Below are positions 8,845 to 19,134 of a DNA stretch of 64,000 nt, piece by piece. The notes below the pieces were generated by a model. It ran no database searches, was not told where the DNA came from, and saw only the letters and a program-made list of their open reading frames with translations. The number at the start of each line of letters is the position of its first letter. Position 1 is the stretch's first letter. The stretch spans positions 20,001 through 84,000 of the forward strand of contig AP027062.1 in the NCBI GenBank assembly GCA_030295365.1. The letters run 5' to 3'. The translations under genes were made by a program, and so were the position numbers. The DNA comes from Candidatus Rickettsia kotlanii (GTDB lineage Bacteria; Pseudomonadota; Alphaproteobacteria; Rickettsiales; Rickettsiaceae).

Positions 8845-8985
8845 TCTATTTTTGCTCTTCTTTGCTGCAAATTATAAGATTGTTTTGAAATAGGAACAAC
8901 TATTACTACAAACATCTTATTAATTTTTGCTACAAAATATCTGAAAATATAAATAATTGAATTATTATTTACAGAACCTAGTATA

Positions 8986-10983
8986 TCAAGCAAATTCTAA
9001 TAATACCTGCCCTCTTACAACATTATCCTTTTCATTAACAAAAATTTTAGCTATTTTCCCGTCTCTTTCGGCAAGAATCAGGTTTTCCATTTTCATAGCA
9101 GTTAAAATCATAATTTCTTGTCCTGCCGTCACTTCCTGCCCTTCTTTCACCTTGATCACAGCAATCTGACCGCTTAGAGGAGCTTGTAGTTCGCAGCTTT
9201 CTTCTACCACTACCTTTGAGACCATCAACGCTTCAAGTTCTGATATACGAGGAGAACGTACAAAGGCTTTCACGCTAATACCGGCATGCGATAATAAATA
9301 ACCGGTTCTGATATTCTCAATTTTTACATTTGTCTTTTTACCGTTAATTATAGCCGTAAAAAGCTCATTACCTAAATTCCAGTTACTACGAATATATATT
9401 CTATCGCTTTCGTGACGTATATTATAGCCGTCTTCAACAGGTGTAATTAATACGGGAAATAGTTTATCATCGATAGTTACTACCCACCTTGTACCTATTT
9501 TGTTAGCCTGATTGTTAATATTGCCAGAAATTAAAGAAGCACGTCTTTGCTCCGATATATAAATAAAAATAGCCGTTGCTAAAAATACGGTAGTTACTTC
9601 TGAAGTTAGACTAGCTCCGGAAAAACCGTCAGGATATTCTTCTTGAATAAAAGCAGTAGAAATATCGCCGCTAACAAAGCGTGGATGTAGTATTACCGCT
9701 TCTAAGAAACTGATATTATGAGCAATACCGTTAATTATATAAGAACTCAAAGCAGAATGCATTAGCTCAATTGCCTGCTTTCTTGTTTCACCGTAAGTAC
9801 ATAATTTTGCAATCATTGAGTCATAAAACATACTGACTTCACCGCCAAGCCCAATCCCTGTATCTATACGGATATTAGGACTCTTTGCAGGTTCGGAATA
9901 AGCTATAATTCTACCGCTAGAAGGTAAGAAACCTCGGCTTGGGTTTTCGGCACAAATTCGTGATTCAAATGCCCAACCTTTTAATTTTATGTCATCTTGC
10001 GTAAATGATAATTTCTCACCGGCTGCGATTTGTATCATCTCTTCAACGATATCTATACCGGTAATTAGCTCAGTAACAGGATGCTCGACTTGCAACCTAG
10101 TATTCATCTCTAAAAAATAGAAATTTTTATTGCTATCTACTATAAACTCAACAGTACCAGCCGAATAATATCCCACTTTTTGAGATAAGGATATTACCTG
10201 CCGATACATTTCTTGCCTTATATCTTCAGTAATAAAAGAACTTGGTGCTTCTTCAATTACTTTTTGATGGTGACGCTGTATTGAACATTCCCGCTCTCCA
10301 AGACATACACTATTGCCGTATTGATCGGCAATTAGCTGAATTTCGATATGACGGGGAGTTTGAATTAACTTCTCAATAAATAATCTATCATCACTAAAAC
10401 TATTGGCTGCTTCAAGCTTGGCCGACTCAAAAGCATTGGCCATTTCAGCGGGATTATTCACCACCCTCATACCACGCCCACCACCGCCAGCAGCCGCTTT
10501 TACTATTACCGGAAAACCAATCTCTTTAGCAATATCTATAGCTTGTTTAACATCGTTTATAGTTCCCATGTAACCCGGCACGGTGCTAACTCCGGCTTCT
10601 ATCGCTATCTTTTTTGCTTCGATTTTATCGCCCATTTTTTTAATAGTTCCGGCACTCGGTCCTATTAAAACGACACCTTCTCTTTTAAGAATATTGGCAA
10701 AATTTGGATTTTCTGATAAAAAACCGTAACCTGGATGTACTGCACTTGCGCCACTTTCACGAATCGCTGAAATAATATTTTTAATAGATAAATAACTTTC
10801 CGTTGCAGGGGAATCACCTATATAATAAGCCTCATCTGCATGCTGCACATACATTGAGTTTGTATCTGCTTCAGAATATACTGCAACCGACTTTATCCCC
10901 ATCTTTTTTAAGGTACGTATTACCCTAACGGCGATCTCGCTACGATTAGCAATTAAAATTTTATCAAATAATGGTTTATTCAT
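8986..10983 (-). CDS. pccA: Propionyl-CoA carboxylase alpha subunit (biotin carboxylase + biotin carrier)
   Basis: This 665-residue subunit carboxylates its own biotin with ATP and bicarbonate; PccB then transfers the carboxyl to propionyl-CoA, giving methylmalonyl-CoA. An N-terminal biotin carboxylase domain (KILIANRSEIAVRVIRT) is followed by the ATP-grasp loop AAAGGGGRGMRVV (about 163-175) and EMNTRLQVEHPVTE. The C-terminal biotinyl domain carries AMKM with Lys about 631. I start at ATG 10983 (MNKPLFDKILIAN). An upstream in-frame extension to 11022 runs into a palindromic repeat and is not family-like. pccB lies just upstream, separated only by that repeat, so the two are probably co-transcribed. 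Confidence 0.95.
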   Translation of the reverse strand: MNKPLFDKILIANRSEIAVRVIRTLKKMGIKSVAVYSEADTNSMYVQHADEAYYIGDSPATESYLSIKNIISAIRESGASAVHPGYGFLSENPNFANILKREGVVLIGPSAGTIKKMGDKIEAKKIAIEAGVSTVPGYMGTINDVKQAIDIAKEIGFPVIVKAAAGGGGRGMRVVNNPAEMANAFESAKLEAANSFSDDRLFIEKLIQTPRHIEIQLIADQYGNSVCLGERECSIQRHHQKVIEEAPSSFITEDIRQEMYRQVISLSQKVGYYSAGTVEFIVDSNKNFYFLEMNTRLQVEHPVTELITGIDIVEEMIQIAAGEKLSFTQDDIKLKGWAFESRICAENPSRGFLPSSGRIIAYSEPAKSPNIRIDTGIGLGGEVSMFYDSMIAKLCTYGETRKQAIELMHSALSSYIINGIAHNISFLEAVILHPRFVSGDISTAFIQEEYPDGFSGASLTSEVTTVFLATAIFIYISEQRRASLISGNINNQANKIGTRWVVTIDDKLFPVLITPVEDGYNIRHESDRIYIRSNWNLGNELFTAIINGKKTNVKIENIRTGYLLSHAGISVKAFVRSPRISELEALMVSKVVVEESCELQAPLSGQIAVIKVKEGQEVTAGQEIMILTAMKMENLILAERDGKIAKIFVNEKDNVVRGQVLLEFA

Positions 10984-11000
10984 AGTTTTTTGTATCCTAA

Positions 11001-11079
11001 TGTCATCCCGTGGCTTGACCACGGGGTCTTGTGTTACAGACTGTACCCTGAGACCCCGTGGTCAAGCTACGGGATGACA
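11001..11079. repeat. CCGTGG-type palindromic repeat between pccB and pccA
   Basis: The ends TGTCATCCCGTGGCTTGACCACGG and CCCCGTGGTCAAGCTACGGGATGACA are inverted copies, giving a long stem. It fills almost the whole pccB-pccA gap, so a polycistronic mRNA would fold here. Confidence 0.8.
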
Positions 11080-11080
11080 G

Positions 11081-12625
11081 CTAAAGCGGCAAATTATCAT
11101 GCTTCTTCCAAGGCAGTTCTACTTTTTTAGTACGCAGGAAATTTAACGCCTTACATATTCGCCATCTAGTATTTTGCGGTCTTATAATATCATCCAAATA
11201 TCCTCTAGATGCTGCAACAAAAGGTGAAGTTACTACTTTCCTATATTCATCGATTTTTTGTTTTTTAGCTTCAGGGTTTTTACATTCTTCCTTAAATATT
11301 ATCTCAGCTGCTCCCTCCGCCCCCATAACAGCGATTTCCGAATTAAACCAAGCATAGTTTATATCGCCTCTAAGATGCTTGGAGTTCATAACTATATAAG
11401 CACCTCCATAAGCCTTACGGGTAATTACAGTAATCTTTGGCACTGTAGCTTCCGCATAAGCGTATAACAGCTTAGCCCCGTGTTTAATAATACCATCATG
11501 CTCTTGGGATGTACCAGGCAAAAATCCAGGTACATCAACAAGGCTTACTATAGGAATATTAAAAGCATCACAAAATCTAATAAATCTTGCTGCTTTTCTT
11601 GAGGCGTTTATATCTAAACATCCTGCTAAATGCAAAGGCTGATTAGCCACAAATCCTACCGGATAACCTTCCATATAACCAAAGCCAATAATGATATTCT
11701 TAGCAAAATCAGGTTGTAATTCAAAAAATTCTCCCTCATCAACGATACGCTCAACAAGTTCTTTCATATCATAAGGCTTATTAGGAGTGTTAGGTATTAA
11801 CGTGCTAAGAGACATATCAACTCTATCGGCAGGATCAACAGTCGAACGAACAGGAAGAGGACTACGATTAGATGACGGGAGGAAATTAAAGAATTTACGA
11901 ATTTCAAGCAATGCTTCTATATCATTGTTGAATGCAAGATCGGCAACGCCGCTTTTAGTGGTATGCATCCTAGCTCCGCCGAGCTTTTCTTGGCTTACTT
12001 CTTCACCCGTAACGGTTTTTACTACATCGGGACCGGTGACGAACATATAAGAACTATTCTTAACCATAAATATAAAATCGGTTAAGGCAGGAGAATATAC
12101 CGCACCACCGGCACAAGGTCCCATAATTAAGGTAATTTGAGGGATGACACCTGACGCTAAAACATTACGCTGAAATAATTCACCGTATCCGGCCAGAGCA
12201 TCAACCCCTTCTTGAATTCTTGCTCCCCCTGAGTCGTTAATACCGATTACGGGAGCACCGGTTTCTATAGCTTGATCGATAATATCGCAGATTTTCTTAG
12301 CATGATATTCGCCGAGAGAGCCGCCGAGCACGGTAAAATCTTGGCTATAAATAAATACCAACCTACCGTTTATCGTACCGTGTCCTGTTACAACGCCGTC
12401 ACCTAAAAACTTTTTATCCTGCATCCCAAAATTATCGCATCTATGGGATACAAACATACCTGTTTCGGTAAAACTATTCGGATCTAATAATACTTCTATG
12501 CGTTCTCGTGCAGTTAACTTACCTTTTTGATGTTGTGCGTTGATCCTAGCTTCACCACCCCCTTGCCTTGCAATATTTCTTCTCTCATCCAGTAACTCAG
12601 GAGAGATTATATTACTTTGATTCAT
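11081..12625 (-). CDS. pccB: Propionyl-CoA carboxylase beta subunit
   Basis: This 514-residue carboxyltransferase subunit belongs to the crotonase-like biotin-dependent family. Visible features include the N-terminal [21 protein letters not shown] segment, [13 protein letters not shown] near 130-145, [16 protein letters not shown] and the C-terminal [10 protein letters not shown]. These fit PccB rather than the split AccA/AccD enzyme, and the length matches. The first gene of the pair, it is transcribed away from the small gene at 12699; the 73-nt gap between them must hold both promoters. It may let the bacterium use propionyl-CoA from host metabolites; that role is inferred. Confidence 0.95.
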   Translation of the reverse strand: MNQSNIISPELLDERRNIARQGGGEARINAQHQKGKLTARERIEVLLDPNSFTETGMFVSHRCDNFGMQDKKFLGDGVVTGHGTINGRLVFIYSQDFTVLGGSLGEYHAKKICDIIDQAIETGAPVIGINDSGGARIQEGVDALAGYGELFQRNVLASGVIPQITLIMGPCAGGAVYSPALTDFIFMVKNSSYMFVTGPDVVKTVTGEEVSQEKLGGARMHTTKSGVADLAFNNDIEALLEIRKFFNFLPSSNRSPLPVRSTVDPADRVDMSLSTLIPNTPNKPYDMKELVERIVDEGEFFELQPDFAKNIIIGFGYMEGYPVGFVANQPLHLAGCLDINASRKAARFIRFCDAFNIPIVSLVDVPGFLPGTSQEHDGIIKHGAKLLYAYAEATVPKITVITRKAYGGAYIVMNSKHLRGDINYAWFNSEIAVMGAEGAAEIIFKEECKNPEAKKQKIDEYRKVVTSPFVAASRGYLDDIIRPQNTRWRICKALNFLRTKKVELPWKKHDNLPL

Positions 12626-12698
12626 AAATTATTTATAGTTTTATTTTCCCAAGTATCCAATATAATATAATAATGCTACTGTGAAAAGATAATTATTT

Positions 12699-12947
12699 AT
12701 GTCATCTACCAAAGATATCAAAGAAGCACCGAAAAAAGTCAAATCACCAGCTAAATTTGATAATTTATCAACTGCCTTAAAAAAGAATTTGCAAAGAAGA
12801 AAGAAAGTTAAAACGAAAGATACTACAAGCCAAGCTTTATCTGCATTACAAACAATAGTAAAACATTACACTGATTCTACGGACGAAAAAATTTCTTTTG
12901 TAGATGAATTAATAAAATCAAGACGCTTAGAAACAGAAAGTAAATAA
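12699..12947 (+). CDS. Hypothetical small basic protein, 82 residues
   Basis: The N-terminal half is Lys/Arg-rich (KKVKSPAKF, KKNLQRRKKVKTK) and the C-terminal half is predicted helical with mixed charge. No signal peptide or membrane span is present. The basic, low-complexity start could suit nucleic-acid binding, but no motif proves it. It is divergent from pccB and followed by a repeat element. I do not recognise a family. Confidence 0.5.
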   Translation: MSSTKDIKEAPKKVKSPAKFDNLSTALKKNLQRRKKVKTKDTTSQALSALQTIVKHYTDSTDEKISFVDELIKSRRLETESK

Positions 12948-13019
12948 GCACCACATTTGACATATTAATATAAATTGCTAATATTTGGGAAGTTTAGGTT
13001 TTATTGCATAGCTCGCTTA

Positions 13020-13137
13020 TGTAATTCCCGCATAGGCGGGAATCTAGGGTAAAGCGAGATAAATCAAGTTTTTAGTTTTAAAAACTTACTGTATTTATAT
13101 TTTTAATTACTGGATTCCTGTTTTCACAGGAATAACA
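13020..13137. repeat. Palindromic repeat, GTCATTCCCGC family (second copy)
   Basis: The left end GTAATTCCCGCATAGGCGGGAATC and right end GGATTCCTGTTTTCACAGGAATAAC mirror each other and match 1840-1966. It lies in the leader of the fusion gene at 13180. Confidence 0.7.
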
Positions 13138-13179
13138 TAAGAGTCACCCAACAAATTGGCATTTAAAATATTTTATATC

Positions 13180-16100
13180 ATGGATACAAACAAATTATAT
13201 CTTTTCAAAGATAGACGATTTTTACCGAATTTTATAGTGCAGTTATGCGGTTGTCTTAATGATAATATATTAAAAAATGCTTTGGTAATCCTTATAACTT
13301 ATGGTATTTCAGGAGCTTTAAGTAAATATAATAATCTACTTGTTTTAATTGCTAATGCTACTTTTGTATTACCTTTTATAATATTCGCAAGCATAGCAGG
13401 ACAAATTGCCGATAAATATGAGCGTGCAAATCTTATTAAAATTATTAAGATTTGTGAAATCGGTATAATTGCCTTTGCAATTTACGGATTTCATCACAAT
13501 AATCTGCTAATCCTGTTTTGTTCTATTTGCCTAATGGGTATACATTCTACTTTTTTCGGTCCAATCAAATATAGCGTATTACCTGATAACCTAAATAAAG
13601 ATGAACTACTTGGAGCTAATGGCTTTGTTGAAGCCGGAACTTTTATCAGTATTTTTATCGGCACTATAATCGGTAGCTATTATACAATCAGCAATAATTT
13701 TATAATTTATTCCTTAATTACCATCGCTTTTCTTGGCTTTATTATAAGCCTTTTTGCACCAAAATCTAAAAATGCAAATCGTAATATTAAAATAAGTTTT
13801 AATATTATAGATGAAAGCATAAATATGATTAAATATGCTAAAGCAAAAAAACAGATATATTTAGCTATACTTGGTATTTCATGGTTTTGGTTTATCGGAG
13901 CTGCTATAATTTCTCAAATACCTTTACTTGCTAAGATAACTTTAAAAGCTGATGAGAATGTTGCTAATTTATTTTTAGCGGTTTTCTCGCTTGGTGTTGG
14001 GGGTGGTTCGTTTTTATGTAGCAAAATATTTGAAGATGAGATTACCGTTAAATATCTATTTATTTCAGCCCTAGGCATTAGTATTTTCGGTATTGATTTG
14101 TTCTTTGCAAGTAGAATTAGCTCAGTTAACTACGAACCTACTCAGCTAAAAAGTATTTTAGTATTTTTATCGAAAAGACATAATTGGCGAATAGTTATAG
14201 ATTTATTGTTCTTAGCGGCAATAGGCGGATTATATATCGTTCCTCTTTTTGCGATATTACAGCATTACGCAAACCCTGCTCATCGTAGTCGCATTATTGC
14301 CGTTAACAATCTTATTAATTCCATTTTCATGGTGGGATCAACAATAATTCTATCTTTATTATTTTACCTAAATTTCACTATACCCTGGATTATATTATTT
14401 ATTAGCCTAGCTAATATAATCGTTACTATACATATTTACCGTTTAATACCTGAAGTTAAAATTATTCCGTTTAAGCTATTGCGAAGAATATTCCAAATCT
14501 GTTTTGATCTTATGTATAAGGTTGAAGTTAAAGGATTTGAAAATTTTCAAAAAGCAGGTAAAAAAGTAGTAGTGGTCGCTAACCATATTTCATATCTAGA
14601 TCCGCCGCTAATTGCTACTTACTTACGAGCCGAAATGACTTTTGCAATTAGTCCCGATATACAAAAAATATGGTGGATTAAACCGTTTTTACGTATGGCA
14701 AGAACTTTGCCGGTTGATCCAAGTAACCCAATGGCAATAAAGACTTTAGTAAAAGAAGTACAAAAGGATCAGAAAGTAGCAATTTTCCCTGAAGGTAGAA
14801 TAAGCGTTACCGGCTCTTTAATGAAAATATACGAAGGACCGGGAATGATTGCTGATAAAGCCGGTGCTACCGTCTTACCGGTTAGAATAGATGGTACTCA
14901 ATTTACTCATTTATCAAAATTAAAAAACATATTAAAAAGAAAAATATTTCCTAAAATTACTATAACCGTTTTACCGCCGGTAAAATTCGCTAATATGGAT
15001 GCTGCAAGCAATCAAGAACGACGCAGTTATATATCTAGGACTCTTTATGATATCATGGCTGACATGATGTTTGAGAGTTCAGACTATAAAAATACTGTAT
15101 TCTCATCTCTTATAGAAGCTGCTAAAATTCATGGATTTAAGAAAAAAATAGTTGATGATTTTGAAAAAAATGCGGTTACTTATCGAGATTTAATATTAAA
15201 ATCTTTTATCCTAGGTGATTTAATCAAAAAGAATAATATCTTTGGCAGAAATTTAGGCTTAATGTTGCCTAATACTACGAATACGTTAATTACTTTTTAT
15301 GCTATGCAATCTAGCGGTTATGTTCCTGCTATAATTAACTGGAGCAGTGGCATAAGTACTATTATTAACTCCTGTAAACTTGCACAAATTAAAGTAGTTT
15401 ACACTTCAAAACAATTTATTGAGAAAGCAAATTTACATGAATTAATAACTAACTTATTAGATTTCGGTATTAAAATAATATATTTAGAAGATTTCAAAAA
15501 TCAGATTGGTACAGCTCTAAAACTAAAAGCCAAAATAGGAAGTTATTGTGCCCAAACTTATTACAATTATTTTTGTCGTAATCGTGATGACGAAAAACCG
15601 GCAGTGATACTCTTTACTTCGGGTACTGAAGGTGAACCTAAAGCTGTATTATTATCTCACAGAAATTTACAAACTAATAGATATCAAATAACTGCTAAAG
15701 TACCTTTTAGCCCTGAAGATATAGTATTTAATGCACTACCGCTATTTCATTGTTTTGGTTTTAGTGGTGCAATTATTACAACTTTAAACGGGATTAAGCT
15801 GTTTCTATATCCTTCTCCACTACATTATCGTAGCATTCCTGAAGTTATATACGATATTGGAGCAACTATATTAATTTCTACCGATACTTTTTTAAATGGT
15901 TATGCTAATTATGCTCACCCATATGATTTTTACTCATTACGCTACATATTTGCCAGTAGTGAGAAATTAAAAGAATCTACAAGACAATTTTGGCTTAATA
16001 AGTACGGCATACGTATTTTTGAAGGATATGGGATTACAGAAGCCTCACCTATTATAGCTTGCAATACCCCTATGCATAATAAAGCAGGTACGGTAGGAAG

Positions 16101-16602
16101 ATTATTACCGCAAATCGATTATAAGCTTGAGAAAGTAGAGGGAATAAATGAAGGGGGACGTTTATTCATTAAGGGTCCTAACATCATGCTTGGTTACTTG
16201 AACTTAGAAGGTCACCGTACTTATAAAGAATGGTATGATACAGGCGATATAGTCAAAATCGATTCTGAAGGATATATAACAATTTTAGGACGTTTAAAAC
16301 GCTTTGCTAAAATAGCAAGGGAAATGATATCTCTTACAAAAATTGAAGAACTTGCAAGCGAAATTGATCCTGATTCCTTGCACTCTGCTATTTCTATTCC
16401 CGATAAAACGCACGGAGAAAAAATTATTTTACTTACTACCGGTTCCGATATAAATAGAGAGAACTTTGCAGATGCTGTATCTAAAGCTCAAATTTCTTTA
16501 CTACATTTACCGGAAGTAATTATTACTGATTCAGAAATACCTCTACTTACAAGCGGCAAAATTGATTATCTTGAGATTATGAAAAACGTGGGTAGGTTCT
16601 AA
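13180..16602 (+). CDS. LplT-like MFS permease / PlsC acyltransferase / acyl-ACP synthetase fusion
   Basis: This single 1140-residue frame joins three activities. Residues 1 to about 430 are a 10-12 span MFS permease (LNDNILKNALVILITYG start, as in lysophospholipid transporters). About 445-650 is a glycerophospholipid acyltransferase with NHISYLD (from about 468) and FPEGR (from about 536). About 655-1140 is an AMP-forming acyl-ACP synthetase with TSGTEGEPKA (from about 813), GYGITEASP and YDTGD. In E. coli these are lplT plus aas, which import lysophospholipid and reacylate it. I start at ATG 13180; a TTG 8 codons earlier is also in frame. It likely repairs or scavenges membrane lipid, perhaps of host origin (inference). 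Confidence 0.88.
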   Translation: MDTNKLYLFKDRRFLPNFIVQLCGCLNDNILKNALVILITYGISGALSKYNNLLVLIANATFVLPFIIFASIAGQIADKYERANLIKIIKICEIGIIAFAIYGFHHNNLLILFCSICLMGIHSTFFGPIKYSVLPDNLNKDELLGANGFVEAGTFISIFIGTIIGSYYTISNNFIIYSLITIAFLGFIISLFAPKSKNANRNIKISFNIIDESINMIKYAKAKKQIYLAILGISWFWFIGAAIISQIPLLAKITLKADENVANLFLAVFSLGVGGGSFLCSKIFEDEITVKYLFISALGISIFGIDLFFASRISSVNYEPTQLKSILVFLSKRHNWRIVIDLLFLAAIGGLYIVPLFAILQHYANPAHRSRIIAVNNLINSIFMVGSTIILSLLFYLNFTIPWIILFISLANIIVTIHIYRLIPEVKIIPFKLLRRIFQICFDLMYKVEVKGFENFQKAGKKVVVVANHISYLDPPLIATYLRAEMTFAISPDIQKIWWIKPFLRMARTLPVDPSNPMAIKTLVKEVQKDQKVAIFPEGRISVTGSLMKIYEGPGMIADKAGATVLPVRIDGTQFTHLSKLKNILKRKIFPKITITVLPPVKFANMDAASNQERRSYISRTLYDIMADMMFESSDYKNTVFSSLIEAAKIHGFKKKIVDDFEKNAVTYRDLILKSFILGDLIKKNNIFGRNLGLMLPNTTNTLITFYAMQSSGYVPAIINWSSGISTIINSCKLAQIKVVYTSKQFIEKANLHELITNLLDFGIKIIYLEDFKNQIGTALKLKAKIGSYCAQTYYNYFCRNRDDEKPAVILFTSGTEGEPKAVLLSHRNLQTNRYQITAKVPFSPEDIVFNALPLFHCFGFSGAIITTLNGIKLFLYPSPLHYRSIPEVIYDIGATILISTDTFLNGYANYAHPYDFYSLRYIFASSEKLKESTRQFWLNKYGIRIFEGYGITEASPIIACNTPMHNKAGTVGRLLPQIDYKLEKVEGINEGGRLFIKGPNIMLGYLNLEGHRTYKEWYDTGDIVKIDSEGYITILGRLKRFAKIAREMISLTKIEELASEIDPDSLHSAISIPDKTHGEKIILLTTGSDINRENFADAVSKAQISLLHLPEVIITDSEIPLLTSGKIDYLEIMKNVGRF

Positions 16603-16696
16603 CGTCATTGCGAGCAACTGCAAGGCGCGTGGCAATCTCAGGAATCTTGCCTGAGATTTCTTCGTCGACGCCTATTACGTCTTCTCACAATGATGG
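16603..16696. repeat. CATTGCGAG-type intergenic repeat
   Basis: It begins CGTCATTGCGAGCAACTGCAAGG just after the fusion-gene stop and ends CACAATGATGG. It contains TGGCAATCTCAGG / CCTGAGATT, the family's inner inverted repeat. Confidence 0.65.
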
Positions 16697-16740
16697 GAAA
16701 AAACGCCACACACAACAACGCTGATCAAACCACGGGGCGA

Positions 16741-17071
16741 CATTTATTTTTTCTTTTGACTACTATAGCAGCATTCAAAACTAATTTACAACACTTACCT
16801 AATAACTCTTGATCCTCCATAATTTCAGGTCAGTCACACCTTCCAATATGATAGAGTGACAAGTTTACCTTTACTTTGATATACAAATGACTCAGAACCG
16901 AAAGATTGAAAATATTCATAAGTGTTTAGGTCTGACTTAAAATATAATTCATTGCTCTTAATAACTCCTATCATAACACCATCCTTATCCACCAAACATT
17001 GCACGAACGGCTACTAAACCATATGGTTCTAACAACTCTTTGACATATTCAGTAAATTCATTTTTGTTCAT
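16741..17071 (-). pseudogene. TfoX N-terminal-domain protein, disrupted
   Basis: ATG at 17071 overlaps the znuB stop as ATGA. It opens MNKNEFTEYVKELLEPYGLVAVRAMFGG, the characteristic start of TfoX-N domain proteins. A stop follows at once where the family continues with a Gly-Tyr-Gly loop, so a short deletion is likely. The next frame gives DGVMIGVIKSNELYFKSDLNTYEYFQ and YQSKGKLVTLSYWKV. A third frame gives EIMEDQELLGKCCKLVLNAA, the normal domain end. The gene is clearly decayed. TfoX regulates competence in gammaproteobacteria; the role of this short form is unknown. Confidence 0.8.
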
Positions 17072-17829
17072 AATAATTGCTTTAAATACAACAAACCATA
17101 AATAAACGTACCTAATATAATAAACAATGGAGTTAAAGGTAAATCAAAGTAGAAAGAGCTAAATGCGGCACAAAAATTAATAAATAAAGATACAAGAATT
17201 GATATTATAATCATCTGGGAGGGGCTATATGCTACAAACCGTGCAATCATTGCAGGAATCAGTAAAATAGCAGTTACCATAAGTACTCCGACAATCTTTA
17301 TAGCAGAAAATATCGATAATGAGAGAAGAAGTAAAAATATTAGCTCAATAATATTAACCTTTAAGCCTTTTATGACGGCAATATCTCTATTGATAATGAT
17401 AAGAAGAATTTGATTATAAAAATATACTATAAAGCCTATAATAGTTATTAGCACTATTGCAAGTATCATCAAATCATTAAAAGATATGGATAAAATATCC
17501 CCAAACAACAAATTCACTATATTATTCTGCAAAGAAGTAAAATAATTAATAACTAAAGCAACAGCTAGCATAAAGCTAGAAATCAAATTAATAACTGCGT
17601 TTTTTTCAGAATTATTTTTAAAAATAAACACAAAAAATGAAAAAAGCATTGCAACTATTATGCCTGAATATATTAATGGAACATGTGCTATAATACTTAT
17701 GCTAGCCACTAAAAAACTACTATGAGCAAGCCCGTCACCGAAATAAATATATCTCTTCCATAAGGCAATGCAGCCAAGCGGGGCAAATATGCAGCTAATT
17801 AAAATTAATGCTAGTATTATTAAAGTCAT
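17068..17829 (-). CDS. znuB: Zinc/manganese ABC transporter permease (ABC-3 family)
   Basis: This 253-residue integral membrane protein has seven to nine hydrophobic spans. ABC-3 family signatures include FGDGLAHSSFLVASI (about 31-45) and KIVGVLMVTAILLIPAMIAR (about 182-201), the segment that contacts the ATPase. It would form the channel of a ZnuABC-type metal importer in the inner membrane; ZnuA and ZnuC are not encoded nearby. Its stop overlaps the start of the decayed TfoX-like gene by ATGA, showing a former two-gene unit. Zinc rather than manganese is the likelier substrate by family, not proven. Confidence 0.88.
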   Translation of the reverse strand: MTLIILALILISCIFAPLGCIALWKRYIYFGDGLAHSSFLVASISIIAHVPLIYSGIIVAMLFSFFVFIFKNNSEKNAVINLISSFMLAVALVINYFTSLQNNIVNLLFGDILSISFNDLMILAIVLITIIGFIVYFYNQILLIIINRDIAVIKGLKVNIIELIFLLLLSLSIFSAIKIVGVLMVTAILLIPAMIARFVAYSPSQMIIISILVSLFINFCAAFSSFYFDLPLTPLFIILGTFIYGLLYLKQLL

Positions 17830-17864
17830 CTGAGTATATTATATATGTTTGTTGTATAACCTCT

Positions 17865-17947
17865 TGTTATCCCGTGGCTTAACCACGGGATCTACTAAAG
17901 TTCTTAGGCTGGACTTATGGAGTTCGTGGTCAAGCCACGGGATGACA
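17865..17947. repeat. CCGTGG-type palindromic repeat
   Basis: TGTTATCCCGTGGCTTAACCACGGGAT and TCGTGGTCAAGCCACGGGATGACA form inverted ends. It lies in the shared upstream region of znuB and ubiG, ending 20 nt before the ubiG start. Confidence 0.75.
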
Positions 17948-17966
17948 TTGGAAAGAATCATAGACT

Positions 17967-18836
17967 ATGTCTTCAATCGATAAAAAAGAATTAGAAAAAT
18001 TTGAGAAAATTTCTCATAATTGGTGGAATAAGGACGGAGAATTTGGTATCTTACACCGAATAAACCCTATTCGCCTTGAATATATAATAGAGAAAATAAC
18101 TACGCATTACAATAGACACCTTTCCAAACTTGCTTATAGAGAGGAATTTGTAGGAAACATGCAGCACAGCACCGCAGCATACATAGAAGTACGTGAGGAT
18201 GCGAGCAGCGGACTGACGTACAAATTACCTCTAGAAGTAGAGTTTGAGAAGATGTCTAACGATATTTCTAAATTAGAAATATTAGACGTCGGTTGCGGTG
18301 GGGGGTTAATTGCAACGCCTTTAGCGGCTCAAGGTTTTAACGTTACAGCCATTGATGCACTGCAAAGTAATATTGAAACGGCAACTGCTTATGCTAAGGG
18401 AAACGGCGTAAAGATAAATTATTTACAGTCTACTATAGAAGAATTAGAAAGTGACCAACTATATGATGTGGTAATTTGTCTTGAGGTTATTGAACATGTA
18501 GAAAACGTACAGCAATTTATACTAAATTTGGTGAAGCATATTAAGCCAAACGGTATGGCAATAATTTCTACAATTAACCGTACTAAAAAAGCTTATATAC
18601 TTGGAATAATAGTTGCCGAATATATTTTAGGTTGGGTACCAAAAAACACTCATGATTATAGCAAATTCCTAAAACCATTGGAAATTTACGAAATGCTTAC
18701 GGATACCGAAATTGAAATTAAAGAGCTGAAAGGCTTGGTATATGATCTGGCTAAAAATGAATGGAAATTAAGCGATGATATAGATGTAAATTATTTTATG
18801 TGTTTGGGGAGAAAGAGTATGTGTTATCCTAACTAA
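17967..18836 (+). CDS. ubiG: Ubiquinone O-methyltransferase with in-frame RPE-1 insert
   Basis: This 289-residue SAM-dependent methyltransferase carries out both O-methylations of ubiquinone synthesis. [26 protein letters not shown] is the UbiG N-terminus. [16 protein letters not shown] (motif I, about 107-122), [12 protein letters not shown] and NRTKKAY follow. Residues about 49-97 are encoded by Rickettsia palindromic element 1. Without the insert the length would be about 240, the usual size. The insert sits before motif I and keeps the frame. A repeat lies immediately upstream, so the promoter may be within or beyond it. Confidence 0.94.
   Translation: MSSIDKKELEKFEKISHNWWNKDGEFGILHRINPIRLEYIIEKITTHYNRHLSKLAYREEFVGNMQHSTAAYIEVREDASSGLTYKLPLEVEFEKMSNDISKLEILDVGCGGGLIATPLAAQGFNVTAIDALQSNIETATAYAKGNGVKINYLQSTIEELESDQLYDVVICLEVIEHVENVQQFILNLVKHIKPNGMAIISTINRTKKAYILGIIVAEYILGWVPKNTHDYSKFLKPLEIYEMLTDTEIEIKELKGLVYDLAKNEWKLSDDIDVNYFMCLGRKSMCYPN
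18113..18258 (+). repeat. RPE-1 inside ubiG
   Basis: It is translated with the hallmark peptide [22 protein letters not shown] and ends [16 protein letters not shown] landmarks are CACCGCAGCATACATAGAAG and TACAAATTACCTCTAGAAGT. The same peptide pattern recurs in gltX. The borders are estimated. Confidence 0.85.
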
Positions 18837-18867
18837 CTTGATCAGCCTTGTTGCATGAATACCGAAT

Positions 18868-18985
18868 CGTCATTGCGAGCGACTGTAAGGAGTGTGGCAA
18901 TCCAGAAAAATAATAAAAAATTCTCACTTTAACATTTTTTACTGGATTGCTACGTCAATTGCTATGCAATTTCCTTGCAATGACG
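18868..18985. repeat. CATTGCGAG-type intergenic repeat
   Basis: It starts CGTCATTGCGAGCGACTGTAAGG and ends CTTGCAATGACG, with GCAATCCAG and CTGGATTGC as the inner inverted pair. It lies downstream of ubiG. Confidence 0.7.
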
Positions 18986-19011
18986 CAAAAACTGATCCAT
19001 ACAACAAAGCT

Positions 19012-19101
19012 GACTTGATCACAGGATCCAGTTAAACATACTAAATATTACTAGTATGTTTAGTTGTTTTCTGGATACCGTGGTCAAACCACAGTATGAC
19101 A
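19012..19101. repeat. CCGTGG-type palindromic repeat upstream of gltX
   Basis: It contains GATCCAGTTAAACATACTAAATATTACTAGTATGTTTAG, a central palindrome, and ends TGGATACCGTGGTCAAACCACAGTATGACA. It resembles 24350-24450 and 27820-27913. Confidence 0.65.
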
Positions 19102-19134
19102 CAGTTCTTAGTATATATTTAAAAAAGATAATAA

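Noticed and set aside
10984-11022. 13-codon N-terminal extension of PccA
   Set aside because: It is encoded by the repeat upstream, and the family starts at MNKPLFDKILIAN.
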